Both the position numbers and the translations under genes were made by a program. The notes beneath the pieces are model-generated. The model had not been told where the DNA came from. It searched no databases and worked only from the letters and a program-made list of their open reading frames with translations. A stretch of 64,000 nt of DNA, from contig NC_064622.1 in NCBI RefSeq assembly GCF_023898315.1, positions 77,076,387-77,140,386 of the forward strand, given 5' to 3'. This document shows positions 33,021 to 43,311 of the stretch, piece after piece; within the stretch, counting starts at the first letter, position 1; every line of letters begins with the position of its first letter. The DNA is from Schistocerca nitens. Taxonomy: Eukaryota > Arthropoda > Insecta > Orthoptera > Acrididae.

Positions 33021-33750
33021 GTAAATAATGTTTACAACCATAGCGGAATTTACCAGTGATACTGAAATACATGTAAACTTTGTTGAAAGTTGCTAAGTGC
33101 TCTCATTCTCAAATACTGGATCAAGTAAGTACTTGTATTAGCGCGCTGCCAGTTAGGCTGCCCCAAGCCAAACACATTTTCTGACTGTAATACTCGTCTT
33201 ATTATGTTAAACATTAAACATAAGTCTGTACCTCTCAATGAACACATTATGACAGTATTTTAAATTTTGAAAAACGGTCAATGACGCAAAATGCTGAAAA
33301 TCGAATTTTTGTTGCCCCTGGAAGCTGTTAGATAGGCAACGTGCAACTCAAACGTGGTGACATTTTGATCTGTTTTGTAGTATAGATAATATTATTATCC
33401 AGGGTGACTATAGTCACAGTTCTAGTTTCAAAATGCTAAAAAAAACCGCTGCTCAGATTCACGTGAAATTTGAATGGAATATTATCGACGAAGGGGGAAA
33501 CGTTATAGAAATACAAAAATTTAACGAAAATTTTCCAGCTAGATGGCGTTGTAAGAGGCACAACGCAAATGATTTCGGCTACACATGACTAATGTATCGC
33601 AATACGACAGCCATGGTGTGAGTTGTACACTAAACCAACATACTGTGCAGTGAGTCCAACCATACAAATTTGGCATTTAACAGTTGTGGCACTGTTAGTT
33701 ATATGAATGCGTGTTGTCTGTTCTTTCGAACATGTTCGAAAGAACTGACA
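33021..33750. other. Unassigned segment ending in a 26-bp palindrome
   Basis: No gene recognised. Positions 33720-33745 form a perfect 26-bp palindrome (GTTCTTTCGAACA and its complement). Similar palindromes occur, from memory, in locust repeats, so this may mark an end of an unrecognised element. Confidence 0.4.
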
Positions 33751-33763
33751 CTACACACTCAAA

Positions 33764-33958
33764 GCCGCGCGGGATTAGCCGAGCGGTCTATGGCGCTGCA
33801 GTCATGGACTGTGCGGCTGGTCACGATGGAGGTTCGAGTCCTCCCTCGGGCATGGGTGTGTGTGTTTGTCCTTAGGATAATTTAGGTTAATTAGTGTGTA
33901 AGCTTAGGGACTGATGACCTTAGCAGTTAAGTCCCATACGATCTCACACACACATTTT
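33764..33958 (+). mobile_element. tRNA-derived SINE, family B
   Basis: Head GCCGCGCGGGATTAGCCGAG with box A, then box B GGTTCGAGTCC at about 33832. The tail contains TGTCCTTAGGATAATTTAGG and GACTGATGACCTTAGCAGTT. It is related to but distinct from family A. The flanking ten-base sites TACACACTCA (33752-33761) and TACGCACTCA (33959-33968) differ at one position and are read as its target duplication. Confidence 0.85.
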
Positions 33959-33968
33959 TACGCACTCA

Positions 33969-34161
33969 AAAATTGCTCTGAGCGCTACGTGACTTAACTT
34001 CTGAGGTCACCACTCTCCTAGAACTTAGAACTACTTAAACCTAACTAACCTAAAGACATCACACATATCCATGCGCGAGGCCGGATTCGAACCTGAGACT
34101 GTAGCTGTCGCGCGGTTCCAGACTGTAGCGCCTAGAACCGTTCGGCCACCCCGGCTGGCAC
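33969..34161 (-). mobile_element. SINE family A inserted next to the family B SINE
   Basis: Full-length reverse copy flanked by a perfect 10-bp duplication, TACGCACTCA (33959-33968 and 34162-34171). Its left duplication is also the right duplication of the preceding family B SINE, so the second element landed in the target duplication of the first. Confidence 0.93.
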
Positions 34162-34259
34162 TACGCACTCATATAACTGGTTCATCTAGATAGGCAATGG
34201 ATCCACGTTCTTCAGTCTGGATGCACAAGTACGTCCGACCTCCTGCGGGAATAACAGAG

Positions 34260-34500
34260 TAGCGAGCGAGGAGGAAATGGTCAGGGACTGCAAGTTGGTA
34301 TCCCTCATGGGAGTGTGGGTAGGCCGTGAGGCGCGCTTAGACAGTCCCTGCAGTTGCGATGACACTGTGTTCTGGACGGCGCAGTGGTCCACCCACATGC
34401 CTAGTGAGCAGGAGCTCCCGGGTTCGAATACCGGTCCAGTACACATTTTCACTCCTCGCCGCTGATTCTGCGTAGTGTCCCAATGCAACTGATATCAGTA
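34260..34500 (+). mobile_element. Possible third tRNA-derived SINE family
   Basis: A tRNA-like stretch at about 34372-34441 has box A-like GGCGCAGTGGTCC and box B GGGTTCGAATACC, followed by a pyrimidine-rich end (CCCTTTCCTTTCATTTCC). Upstream DNA of about 110 bp may be part of the unit. No target duplication was identified. Confidence 0.5.
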
Positions 34501-34739
34501 ATCCCTTTCCTTTCATTTCCTTACTCCCCCTCCATCTTCTGTTTACATATTCTGTTAGTTAGCTAAACCTATCCACCAGGACAAGTTCGTACCACATGGG
34601 ATGAGAGAAATCGGTTTTTAATGGACCTGAGGCCAGAAACAGAGTAAAAAGCAACAGTGACATCGGGTTTGAATTGTTCTGAGGCCAAATACCGCATAAA
34701 AAGCAACAGTGACATAGGTTTTCAACTATGCCAAACATG

Positions 34740-36080
34740 TTCAATATGCTGTCCGTGTCTTTCTTTCAGAAGTTAAAATCGAGAAACAGCATGTTCCATG
34801 ACATATCGGCGTGTCGTAGGCGTCACGTTCAGAATCCGCTGCACAGTGCGTGGCTTCAATTGAGCTACGTTCGTGATCGGAACATTGAAAGCAACTTTTC
34901 CAGATAACCCCACAGCCAGATGTCACACGGATTACGACGATCAGGTGATCCGGATGGCCTTGCTGTAGGGAAATGATGTTTGATATTTCTAGCATTTCCA
35001 AAACGCCTCTGCAGCAGCTGATTACAGGCCGTGCAATGTGCGAAGAAGCGCCGTCTTGCATAAAAATGAACCTACTCACATATCCACGCAGCTGAAGGTT
35101 GGAATGACGTTAGTGCACCTTACCAGTGACGGTACAGGTAACAGGATCCGCAGGTCTCATCTCCTCGAAAAAATATGGTCCTACGGTAAACGGTGCCGTG
35201 AACCCGCGCAATTCAGTTACCTCTGCAAAATGAAGCAGTACCGGTTGATGTACGAGCGGATTTTCCGTTGCTCTTATTCTGCAATTCTGTGTATTGACAT
35301 GTTCTTGGAGATGAAAATGGGCTTCGTCTATCCACAGAATGTTGCATGGCCATTCATTGTCCACTTCCATGCGAGCAAGAAATTCCAGAGCAACACGTTC
35401 GTCTTGCTTGCAGGTCAACATGAAGCGACTCCTGAACATGGGTAATTTTGTATGTGTGGATAGCACTACAGGATGTTTCGTAGAATTTTACGCTCAGTGC
35501 CCAAAAAAATGTCTCTGAGTACTATGGGACTTAACTTCTGAGGTCATCAGTCCCCTAAAACTTAGAACTACTTAAACCTAACTAACCTAAGGACATCACA
35601 CACATCCATGCCTGAGGCAGGATTCGAAACTGCGACCGTAGCGGTCGCGCGGTTCCAGACTGTAGCGCCTAGAACCGCTCGGCCACCCCGGCCGGCCTCA
35701 GTGCTCAAAGGCATATCCAAAGTTGGGGCAGTTCCACGTGTACTGCACGTGTGCACACAGCTGCTCGACCCCTCCTGCAGTACTGTGGTCACATCCGCTA
35801 CGAACGCCGGGTCAACTGCTTTCCTCCTCCGACGCAGTGCACTTTAAAAGAGCCTGTCTTTTCGAATTTCGTAATCATTCCCTCCAGACCCTTGTCAAAC
35901 ATCGGACCAACACCGTTTTTATCTCCAAAGTGTCTGGAACTTCTGTAGAGCTACTGATGCAAGTCATCGTTTTTGTAAAAGAGCTTTAACGGGATCATGC
36001 GGTCCTGCGGTAAGACAGTCACGCCGTGCTTCTCAGTCGCAAACTGAGGAATAGCTGTACACCCCGTGTCTTATTTTGCA
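34740..36080 (-). pseudogene. Degenerate DDE transposon (Tc1/mariner superfamily) split by a SINE
   Basis: On the minus strand the N-terminal part upstream of the SINE (about 36000-35710) reads IPLKLFYKNDDLHQ-like and GLEGMITKFEKTGSFKV-like sequence, a helix-turn-helix region. Downstream of the SINE, 35466-35110 encodes ARMEVDNEWPCNILWIDEAH, containing the first catalytic aspartate (WIDEAHF), then NTQNCRIRATENP. After a frameshift, FMQDGASSHIARPV (about 35065) holds the second catalytic aspartate. The third region is frame-broken. It resembles the intact transposase at 39994-41079 in motif style but is a different family. Confidence 0.75.
35493..35709 (-). mobile_element. SINE family A with 13-bp TSD
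   Basis: Body about 35506-35696, flanked by CTCAGTGCCCAAA (35493-35505) and CTCAGTGCTCAAA (35697-35709), a 13-bp duplication with one mismatch. Box A is intact and box B has one change (GTTTCGAATCC). It interrupts the DDE transposase relic 34740-36080. Confidence 0.95.
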
Positions 36081-36792
36081 TATTAAGCTGCTTAAAGTGC
36101 CATCTGGTAAGTTTTTTTTGTTTCCATAACTTCTCCTCTTCTTCAATAATATGCCGTTCAAATTTGACGTTGTTATGTTCGATGGTTCTTTCTTTACAGC
36201 ATTTTGAAACTGGAACTTAAATTAAAATGAGCCTGTATTTTCATTTCGCCACTTAAAGAGAAAGTTGAACTCTTAGTTTGCTTTACTTATTTGGATCGAT
36301 TTCTTCAGGTGCTCTCTTATGTATCAGAAAATAACAAAACATAGTTTTCCCAATGTGTCGAGATTTCTAAGCGTACTAGTGACTCATTTATGTACATCTG
36401 AGATATTGTTATGAAGATAATTATATTCACCAACATATGCTGTAACAGTGAATAATAATAATAATACAGGCGTTGAGATCAAAAAGGGGATATGTCACTC
36501 AACTGATGTTCTGAGATATATTGAAAAAACTGTATAATACTGAACAGCTTCATTCCCAAACTTTATAGTTAGTCCCACAGACTCGTGAGGAAGAATGCAA
36601 TGTTATACCAACAATCTGTATAATAGAATGAAGGCAACTAATAGAAAATGTTAATAGAAAACGACTGACATATCCTCTTTTTGATTTAAACAACAGTCAT
36701 TGTACTGAAATATTGTATAACGAAACAAAATACCACATCTCCAAGCAAAATATCAATTTTAATCATTTCAACATGGTCATACACATGTAACA
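36081..36792. other. Unassigned AT-rich segment with a small inverted-repeat unit
   Basis: A 23-bp arm ATCAAAAAGGGGATATGTCA.. at 36478-36500 is matched in inverse at 36663-36685 (21 of 23 positions), giving a possible small MITE of about 210 bp. A short (AAT)n run lies at about 36451-36466. Nothing else is recognised. Confidence 0.45.
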
Positions 36793-37019
36793 TGGGGGAG
36801 TTAAGGCCGGCCGCGGTGGCCGTGCGGTTCTAGGCGCTTCAGTCCGGAACCGCGAGACTGCTACGGTCGCAGGTTCGAATCCTGCCTCGTGCATGGACGT
36901 ATGTGATGTCCTTAGGTTAGTTAGGTTTAAGTAGTTCTAAGTTCTAGGGGACTGATGACCATAGATGTTAAGTCCCATAGTGCTCAGAGCCATTTGAACC
37001 ATTTCTTTGGGAGAGTTAA
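36793..37019 (+). mobile_element. SINE family A, forward, with 12-bp TSD
   Basis: Body about 36805-37007, starting GGCCGGCCGCGGTGGCCGTG. Flanks TGGGGGAGTTAA (36793-36804) and TGGGAGAGTTAA (37008-37019) match at 11 of 12 positions. Box A has one change (GGCCGTGCGG) and box B is intact. Confidence 0.94.
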
Positions 37020-37023
37020 TTCC

Positions 37024-39349
37024 TCATGTTTTACTTATCAAACAACCCATTTTATATTGACAGAGATATATGCTTATAAATTTGTCACACTTGATCACTG
37101 TCCCAAAATTCACTTCAGATTCATTGGCGTCCTCTCCACCAGTCGGTTTATTAATGTCGCATTGCTTTAGAGGGCTATGAAAATACTCAGGAAACTGCAA
37201 AGGGATAACGTCAATCATGTGTGTAATATCCTTAAGTTTCTCAGGTTTCAAAGGAATGAGGTCCATGTATGCTCTCGGCACATTATGGACATGAGGGACT
37301 ATCCCAGCCTTAACCAGACGAAAATCATACTTCACCATTCCACTGCAAGACGCATTTTGACTGGTCAGTGTACTCAAATAGTTGGTAACGTGTAACAGCC
37401 ATTTTTGTCTTTTCACAGTTACAGACTTCTTAAAAAATAGATCTAGATGTTTCTGACAGTCAAGAAATGCGTCTTGTGGGCATAGTTCAATATGCATGCG
37501 TTTCCTTTCTTTCTGCAGTACTGTGAACCATTGGTTGGAAGTATACACTGTGTCCTGTTTCCTTTTCCGTAACTCCAGACTTGTAAAGTCCCTATCACAG
37601 GCATTGAAAGAATACCCACTCGTTGGGAACATGTGGACAACGTTGGAAAATCTACCACTAAGTGTACCAAAATTTCACCATTGTGCGATTCCTATTCTGT
37701 CCTGTACAGGCATCTGAAAATGCATACAACGTTTTGACACTAGAGGTCATATGTTTAGTTATGAAATCCATAAGGAGAGAAACCACTGCATTAGGACCCT
37801 TCTTAGCGGTTACTTCATCAAACATATAAATGAAAGCTTTATTATCAGGAAATCTATGAATACCAAATATAAATACCCATGGCTGCCGCAAATAGAACGT
37901 ACTAGTTACCGGTATGTGTGGAACAGGCACGTTCTGCGTGAAATCGAATGTGATCGTTTCTGATTTTCCCACCTCTTCGCCTTGTACAAGTTTTTCACAA
38001 CGTGCCATAGCCATGTTATCACTGAACTGCCGTTCTCGAAGCTTATGGAGTTTCAACTCATTCTGCGCTGCAATCTTGATAGCAGGGTTGTTGTTCTTCA
38101 GTTCTACATGGAAGCCTTTCACATTCACCACAGATATCCATCCACTCGAGGACCACCAAAACCATAGTTGTAATGATTCTTAAAATAAACGTAAAAATAT
38201 CGATATCGTACGTTTGATTTGAACAACTCTGGGTCAGTAGTGTTACTTTGAGACCTATAAATTATGTACATTTCGGGGTCGCATTTTTCAAGAAACATTT
38301 CATGGTTTTCACAGATAAAGAACTTGAGAGGTATCTCTCCTTCCTACCACAACGTCCACAATGTGCTACCCTTACTGGAAACGACTCCGTGAATTCCGCT
38401 ATCATGACATTGGTATTTTCTGGAAGGAATAATGGTTTTAGTGTCCACCACTACGATCATGTGGCGAAGTCAGTCCTCCTTGACTTACGCTGCACAGTCT
38501 CGCCACTCGGAATTTTGTCATGCCATGGAGTGCAATAAAAGCTTTCTTGCATACCATAGTTTCCTTGAAGCCAACTTTAACCTGCAGATACAAGTGAATT
38601 AGTATCATAAAACAAAAATCTAAATAATCGTAATACTGTAACCCTATTAAATATATGCCATAATTATTTGCCTTAAAGATTTTACAAAACGTGGATCAAA
38701 GATGTATATAATTCGGGAACGAAGTAGTTAATAAAATAATTTACAGTTGTCATGCCAGTAACCGTATAATAATAGTTTTCTGTCGTTCCACGATTGGTAC
38801 TGGAATTTGGGCTTGGTCTCCTTGTTTTTGGAATGAAGGGAAGAATGTGAGCACTCAAGTACCCATCCCGTCCATCTTTGTTGGGCATATTGTTGAATTC
38901 TGTCAACAACAGTTCCTTCTCAGTAAATAAAAATTTCTCAAAACATTAACACCAGCATCTGTAAACAGATATTGGCCTATTATTAACCAGTACACTCGGC
39001 GAATAACATATTTTTACCGATTTTCTGTATTACAAGTGAAACATAAATTGAAACTTTGCGTCCATGAAAAGAATTTATATTTACATTTTAGTACAATGTT
39101 TCTACACAACTTGCCTCTGCTACAGAATATTACGTTATGTACAGAGAATTCAAACAATGAACATTGTATGACTACTTATCTGCAATCTGCACCTGTTTCC
39201 CTCCTAGGAACAATGTTTCCTTTCCAGTTGGTATGCTCCAAACCCTTGACCTTCTTTTATTTAATGACATTCCTCTTCCACAGTTCGGGGCGTCTTTTCT
39301 TCCTTCTAAATTCATGTAGATCGTCTTCGGACTCGTCTGAAGGATCCAT
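37024..39349 (-). pseudogene. Decayed spliced gene of the DUF7869 family
   Basis: A three-exon structure can be traced on the minus strand. Exon 1 (39349-39180) starts MDPSDESEDDLHEFRRKKRR and has a TAA at 39257-39259. Its donor reads AG|AT where GT is expected. Exon 2 (38958-38745) begins after an AG, contains CFEKF and EKELLLTEFNN, has an early TAA and ends at GT. Exon 3 (38581-37024) starts after CAG with VKVGFKETMVCKKAFIALHG. It holds the 158-codon stretch 38131-37658, ending FSDACTGQNRNRTMVKFW, the family's conserved motif. After one frameshift a 202-codon stretch follows (37632-37024: MFPTSGYSFNACDRDFTSLE). Such proteins are common and unexplained in arthropods. Splice sites argue for a once-spliced gene, not a retrocopy. 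The family name is from memory. Confidence 0.65.
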
Positions 39350-39710
39350 CACCGAAGCCGTTTTGAAATCTCACAGCTGATTGCTGCAAACCGCTACAGT
39401 GCTGCCCTTACGCCTCGCATTGTTTCGTACGATATAGGGACTTGTCTCTGTGACGAGTGTACTTACATCCTTCCTTGGTTGAGTTTACTTTTATTTCTCC
39501 ACCACATTTTCCAGCACTTATGAAAGTATAAAATTTAGTAGGAGGGGATTCAATCTAAGATTATTGTAACACAAGCAGTACTGCACTTTCCAAGATGATC
39601 GTGCACCACTAAAAAGAAACCGTAGCACAATTTCTGGAGAAATGATGCCCTCGTCCTTGCCAGCGCGTATTCTGGTAGAAAAACTGCGCACTGTCGTTCT
39701 CTACAGTTTA
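39350..39710. other. Unassigned segment upstream of the DUF7869 relic
   Basis: Could include the former promoter of the minus-strand gene relic. No specific signal identified. Confidence 0.3.
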
Positions 39711-39712
39711 TA

Positions 39713-41260
39713 CTGGGTGTTTCAAAAATGACCGGTAGATTTGAAACGGCAATAAAAACGAAACGAGCAGCGATAGAAATACACCGTTTGTTGCAATATG
39801 CTTGGGACAACAGTACATTTTCAGGCGGACTAACTTTCGAAATTACAGTAGTTACAATTTTCAACAACAGATGGCGCTGCAAGTGATGTGAAAGATATAG
39901 AAGACAACGCAGTCCGTGGGTGCGCCATTCTGTACGTCGTCTTTCTGCTGTAAGCGTGTGCTGTTCACAACGTGCAAGTGTGCTGTAGACAACATGGTTT
40001 ATTCCTTAGAACAGAGGATTTTTCTGGTGTTGGAATTCCACCGCCTAGAACACAGTGTTGTTGCAACAAGACGAAGTTTTCAACGGAGGTTTAATGTAAC
40101 CAAAGGACCGAAAAGCGATACAATAAACGATCTGTTTGAAAAATTTCAACGGACTGGGAACGTGACGGATGAACGTGCTGGAAAGGTAGGGCGACCGCGT
40201 ACGGCAACCACAGAGGGCAACGCGCAGCTAGTGCAGCAGGTGATCCAACAGCGGCCTCGGGTTTCCGTTCGCCGTGTTGCAGCTGCGGTCCAAATGACGC
40301 CAACGTCCACGTATCGTCTCATGCGCCAGAGTTTACACCTCTATCAATACAAAATTCAAACGCGGCAACCCCTCAGCGCCGCTACCATTGCTGCACGAGA
40401 GACATTCGCTAACGATATAGTGCACAGGATTGATGACGGCGATATGCATGTGGGCAGCATTTGGTTTACTGACGAAGCTTATTTTTACCTGGACGGCTTC
40501 GTCAATAAACAGAACTGGAGCATATGGGGAACCGAAAAGCCCCATGTTGCAGTCCCATCGTCCCTGCATCCTCAAAAAGTACTGGTCTGGGCCGCCATTT
40601 CTTCCAAAGGAATCATTGGCCCATTTTTCAGATCCGAAACGATTACTGCATCACGCTATCTGGACATTCTTCGTGAATTTGTGGCGGTACAAACTGCCTT
40701 AGACGACACTGCGAACACCTCGTGGTTTATGCAAGATGGTGCCCGGCCACATCGCACGGCCGACGTCTTTAATTTCCTGAATGAATATTTCGATGATCGT
40801 GTGATTACTTTGGGCTATCCGAAACATACAGGAGGCGGCGTGGATTGGCCTCCCTATTCGCCAGACATGAACCCCTGTGACTTCTTTCTGTGGGGACACT
40901 TGAAAGACCAGGTGTACCGCCAGAATCCAGAAACAATTGAACAGCTGAAGCAGTACATCTCATCTGCATGTGAAGCCATTCCGCCAGACACGTTGTCAAA
41001 GGTTTCGGGTAATTTCATTCAGAGACTATGCCATATTATTGCTACCCATGGTGGATATGTGGAAAATATCGTACCATAGTGTGTCCCAGACCGCAGCGCC
41101 ATCTGTTGTTGAAAATTGTAACTACTGTAATTTCGAAAGTTTGTCTGCCTGAAAATGTACTGTTGTCCCAAGCATATTGCAACAAACGGTGTATTTCTAT
41201 CGCTGCTCGTTTCGTTTTTATTGCCGTTTCAAATATACCGGTCATTTTTGAAACACCCTG
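39713..41260 (+). mobile_element. Apparently intact DDE transposon with 168-bp TIRs
   Basis: TA dinucleotides flank it (39711-39712 and 41261-41262). The terminal inverted repeats span 39713-39880 and 41093-41260, are both 168 bp and differ at only about four positions. They begin CTGGGTGTTTCAAAAATGAC and, on the minus strand, CAGGGTGTTTCAAAAATGAC. One uninterrupted transposase gene lies between them. Low repeat divergence and an intact gene suggest recent activity. Confidence 0.93.
39994..41079 (+). CDS. Transposase, Tc1/mariner superfamily, intact
   Basis: The protein is 361 residues from the ATG at 39994. The frame is also open from 39916, but the internal start lies directly before sequence resembling transposase N-termini (MVYSLEQRIFLVLEFHRL). 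Residues 1-115 form the DNA-binding part, with a helix-turn-helix and a GRPR motif (residues 66-69). The catalytic aspartates are in WFTDEAYFYL (D160), FMQDGARPH (D248) and NPCDFFLWG (D296). That leaves 47 residues between the second and third, where classical mariner has 34. The extra length lies in the stretch GYPKHTGGGVDWPPYSPDMN. The protein would bind the 168-bp terminal repeats and cut and paste the element in the nucleus. No stop, frameshift or missing catalytic residue is seen. Confidence 0.92.
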   Translation: MVYSLEQRIFLVLEFHRLEHSVVATRRSFQRRFNVTKGPKSDTINDLFEKFQRTGNVTDERAGKVGRPRTATTEGNAQLVQQVIQQRPRVSVRRVAAAVQMTPTSTYRLMRQSLHLYQYKIQTRQPLSAATIAARETFANDIVHRIDDGDMHVGSIWFTDEAYFYLDGFVNKQNWSIWGTEKPHVAVPSSLHPQKVLVWAAISSKGIIGPFFRSETITASRYLDILREFVAVQTALDDTANTSWFMQDGARPHRTADVFNFLNEYFDDRVITLGYPKHTGGGVDWPPYSPDMNPCDFFLWGHLKDQVYRQNPETIEQLKQYISSACEAIPPDTLSKVSGNFIQRLCHIIATHGGYVENIVP

Positions 41261-41387
41261 TAATTCTCCGCCTGGAGCCTCCAGAAAAGAATCCAGGACA
41301 CTAAACTTGCATTCAGATTTTCTTGTTGGCCACTTGTACACGCGGGCTGCAGTGCCGTTTTGGAAATTAGAAGCTGATCAACTAATA

Positions 41388-42600
41388 CACTGTCTGATCA
41401 AAAGTATCCGAACATCTCAGTGTAACGTGACACTAACCACTAGATGTCACGGGAGGCGGGTCCGGCAGTATAAAAGGAGACGAAGGGTGCTGTGTTGTCA
41501 TTAGAGAAGCACTAACAGCAACATAGATCTGTCAGCAGAGCACAGTCACTAGCTGCTGGCTGTCACCCGACTAACAAATCCATCAGCAACACTTTAACCA
41601 TTCTAAAGCCGCGCAAGTCAACTGTCCTTGATGTGATTGTGACTGGAAACAAGAGGGAACGACTACAGGTAAAACAACACCAGGAAGACCTGATGTACTG
41701 ACGGACAGGCACCACCCAGCATTGAGGATGATTATTAAAAAAAAAAAGCTCATGAAATCAGAGGAAGAAATCAATCGTGAGATCCAAAGTTATACCAGCA
41801 GTTCAACTGGCACAGTGACCGTTCACAGTGAGTTCAGTAGAATGAGTTACAGTAGTCGAGTCTATAAACCACACAGTTCTGTAGCGAGTGCAAAGCGAAA
41901 CTTGAGGTGGCACAAAGAGCGACGCTAGTGGACAGCAGAGGACTGGAAACGAGCGACTGGGAATGGTCAATCATTCTGTACGCTTGTGGCAATCCGATGC
42001 AAGTCTTTCGATTTGGCGAATGCCAGGAGAATGTTACCTGTGAACATGGCCAGCGCCAGCAGTAAGGTACAGGGAAAGTTCCGTTACGGTATGAAGGTAT
42101 TTTTCGTGGTCAAGCTCCAGTCTCCTTACTAAGTTAAGAAAACGCTACACGCGGAAGGATGTGAACACATTTTACAGCGGTTTGTACTACGTACAGTAGA
42201 GAAACAGTTCGGAGGCGATGGCTGTTTGTATCAGGATGGAAACGCATCCTGTCATAAAGCAGCATCTGTAAGAAAATGGTTTGTGGACAGTAACATGTCT
42301 GAGTTTGGCTCATGCTGTGCAGAAATGAAACCTCCCACTATCAAAGCAGTTGTGTTGTCGAGACTGATGGGAAAAAAAATGGTTCAAATGGCTCTGAACA
42401 CCATGGGCCTTAACATCTGGTGTCATCAGTCTCCTAGAACTTAGAACTTCATAAACCTAACCAACCTAAGGACATCACACACATCCATGCCCGAGGCAGG
42501 ATTCGAACCTACGATCGCAGCAGTCGCGTGTTCCGTACTGAAGCGCCATGAACCGCTCGGCCACACCGGCCGACGAGACTGGTGAAGAGTGTGAGAACGC
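41388..42600 (+). pseudogene. Tc1-like transposon relic, split by a SINE
   Basis: Starts after TA (41386-41387) with CACTGTCTGATCAAAAGTAT, a Tc1-type terminal repeat. Shifted plus-strand frames include SYSSRVYKPHSSVASAKRNL (about 41840-41900) and WTAEDWKRATGNGQSF-like sequence. Near 42180-42290, GGDGCLYQDGNASCHKAASV and RKWFVDSNMSEF mark the second catalytic aspartate region. The SINE at 42370-42573 interrupts it and no matching right terminal repeat was found, so it is truncated and dead. Confidence 0.75.
42359..42584 (-). mobile_element. SINE family A with 11-bp TSD
   Basis: Body about 42370-42573, flanked by CGAGACTGATG (42359-42369) and CGAGACTGGTG (42574-42584), 10 of 11 matching. Box B is mutated (GGTTCGAATCC changed upstream; AGGATTCGAACCTACGA on plus). 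Inserted in the Tc1-like relic 41388-42600. Confidence 0.92.
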
Positions 42601-43309
42601 ATACCAGCATAACCAACTCTACAACAACAAATACTAAGTGAAATTTTTTTCGTCTGTTCACCGCAGGCTCTTACCTTCGCAGCGCCCTTGTCATCCTTTC
42701 GCCACTCACTTCCTGTCACGTTCTGTAAGTATGAGTTGGTAATCATAATATGGCGAACGAACTGCATCTGTGGAACTGTAGACCGTATTTCCACCTGCCG
42801 CTTTTGTGCGGAGAACGAAATATAAAGTGAGAGGGGTGCGGCTCGACCACATAAAGGACACCTCGTCGTTCCAGACCTTGCACCAGTGTGCGCCACCGGC
42901 AGGTGTGTGGCTGTGGGGGGCTGCCATTGTAGCGGCGCTCTATCCTGTATCGACAGACGGCGCTGCCTGTTGCAGGGCAATAAGCGGCCGTAAAGCCATC
43001 CCCTGAGCAGACAGGCTCGCTCTGTGCCGGGAGGAAGTCGCCTTCCGCCTTCCTCTCTAACTTTTACGGTGCCGCACACCACAGTGGTAACAAAATCCAG
43101 CGTCGAGGCACCATAGTCGTCGACAGATTCGCCACCAGTTATTCTACTTTATTTACTAACTAATGCGAATGAAGACCGTCTTCACTATCCTTCACACTTA
43201 CAAAACCTTAACATAACAACAAGGCGGCAACAAGATAAGAAAAACAAATAATGTTAAAATATGGTTCTGAAGCTTGATACAATTCGACGCGTGGCACTTG
43301 ATTTAAATC
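42601..43309. other. Unassigned segment, GC-rich around 42770-43080
   Basis: A minus-strand frame of 213 codons (43082-42441) runs from here through the SINE, so it cannot be a conserved gene as it stands. No domain recognised. Confidence 0.35.
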
Positions 43310-43311
43310 TA

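Noticed and set aside
42441..43082. 213-codon minus-strand open frame
   Set aside because: Its C-terminal third is antisense translation of a SINE (the recurring VGSNPASGMDVCDVLRLVRF type peptide). The rest has no known domain.
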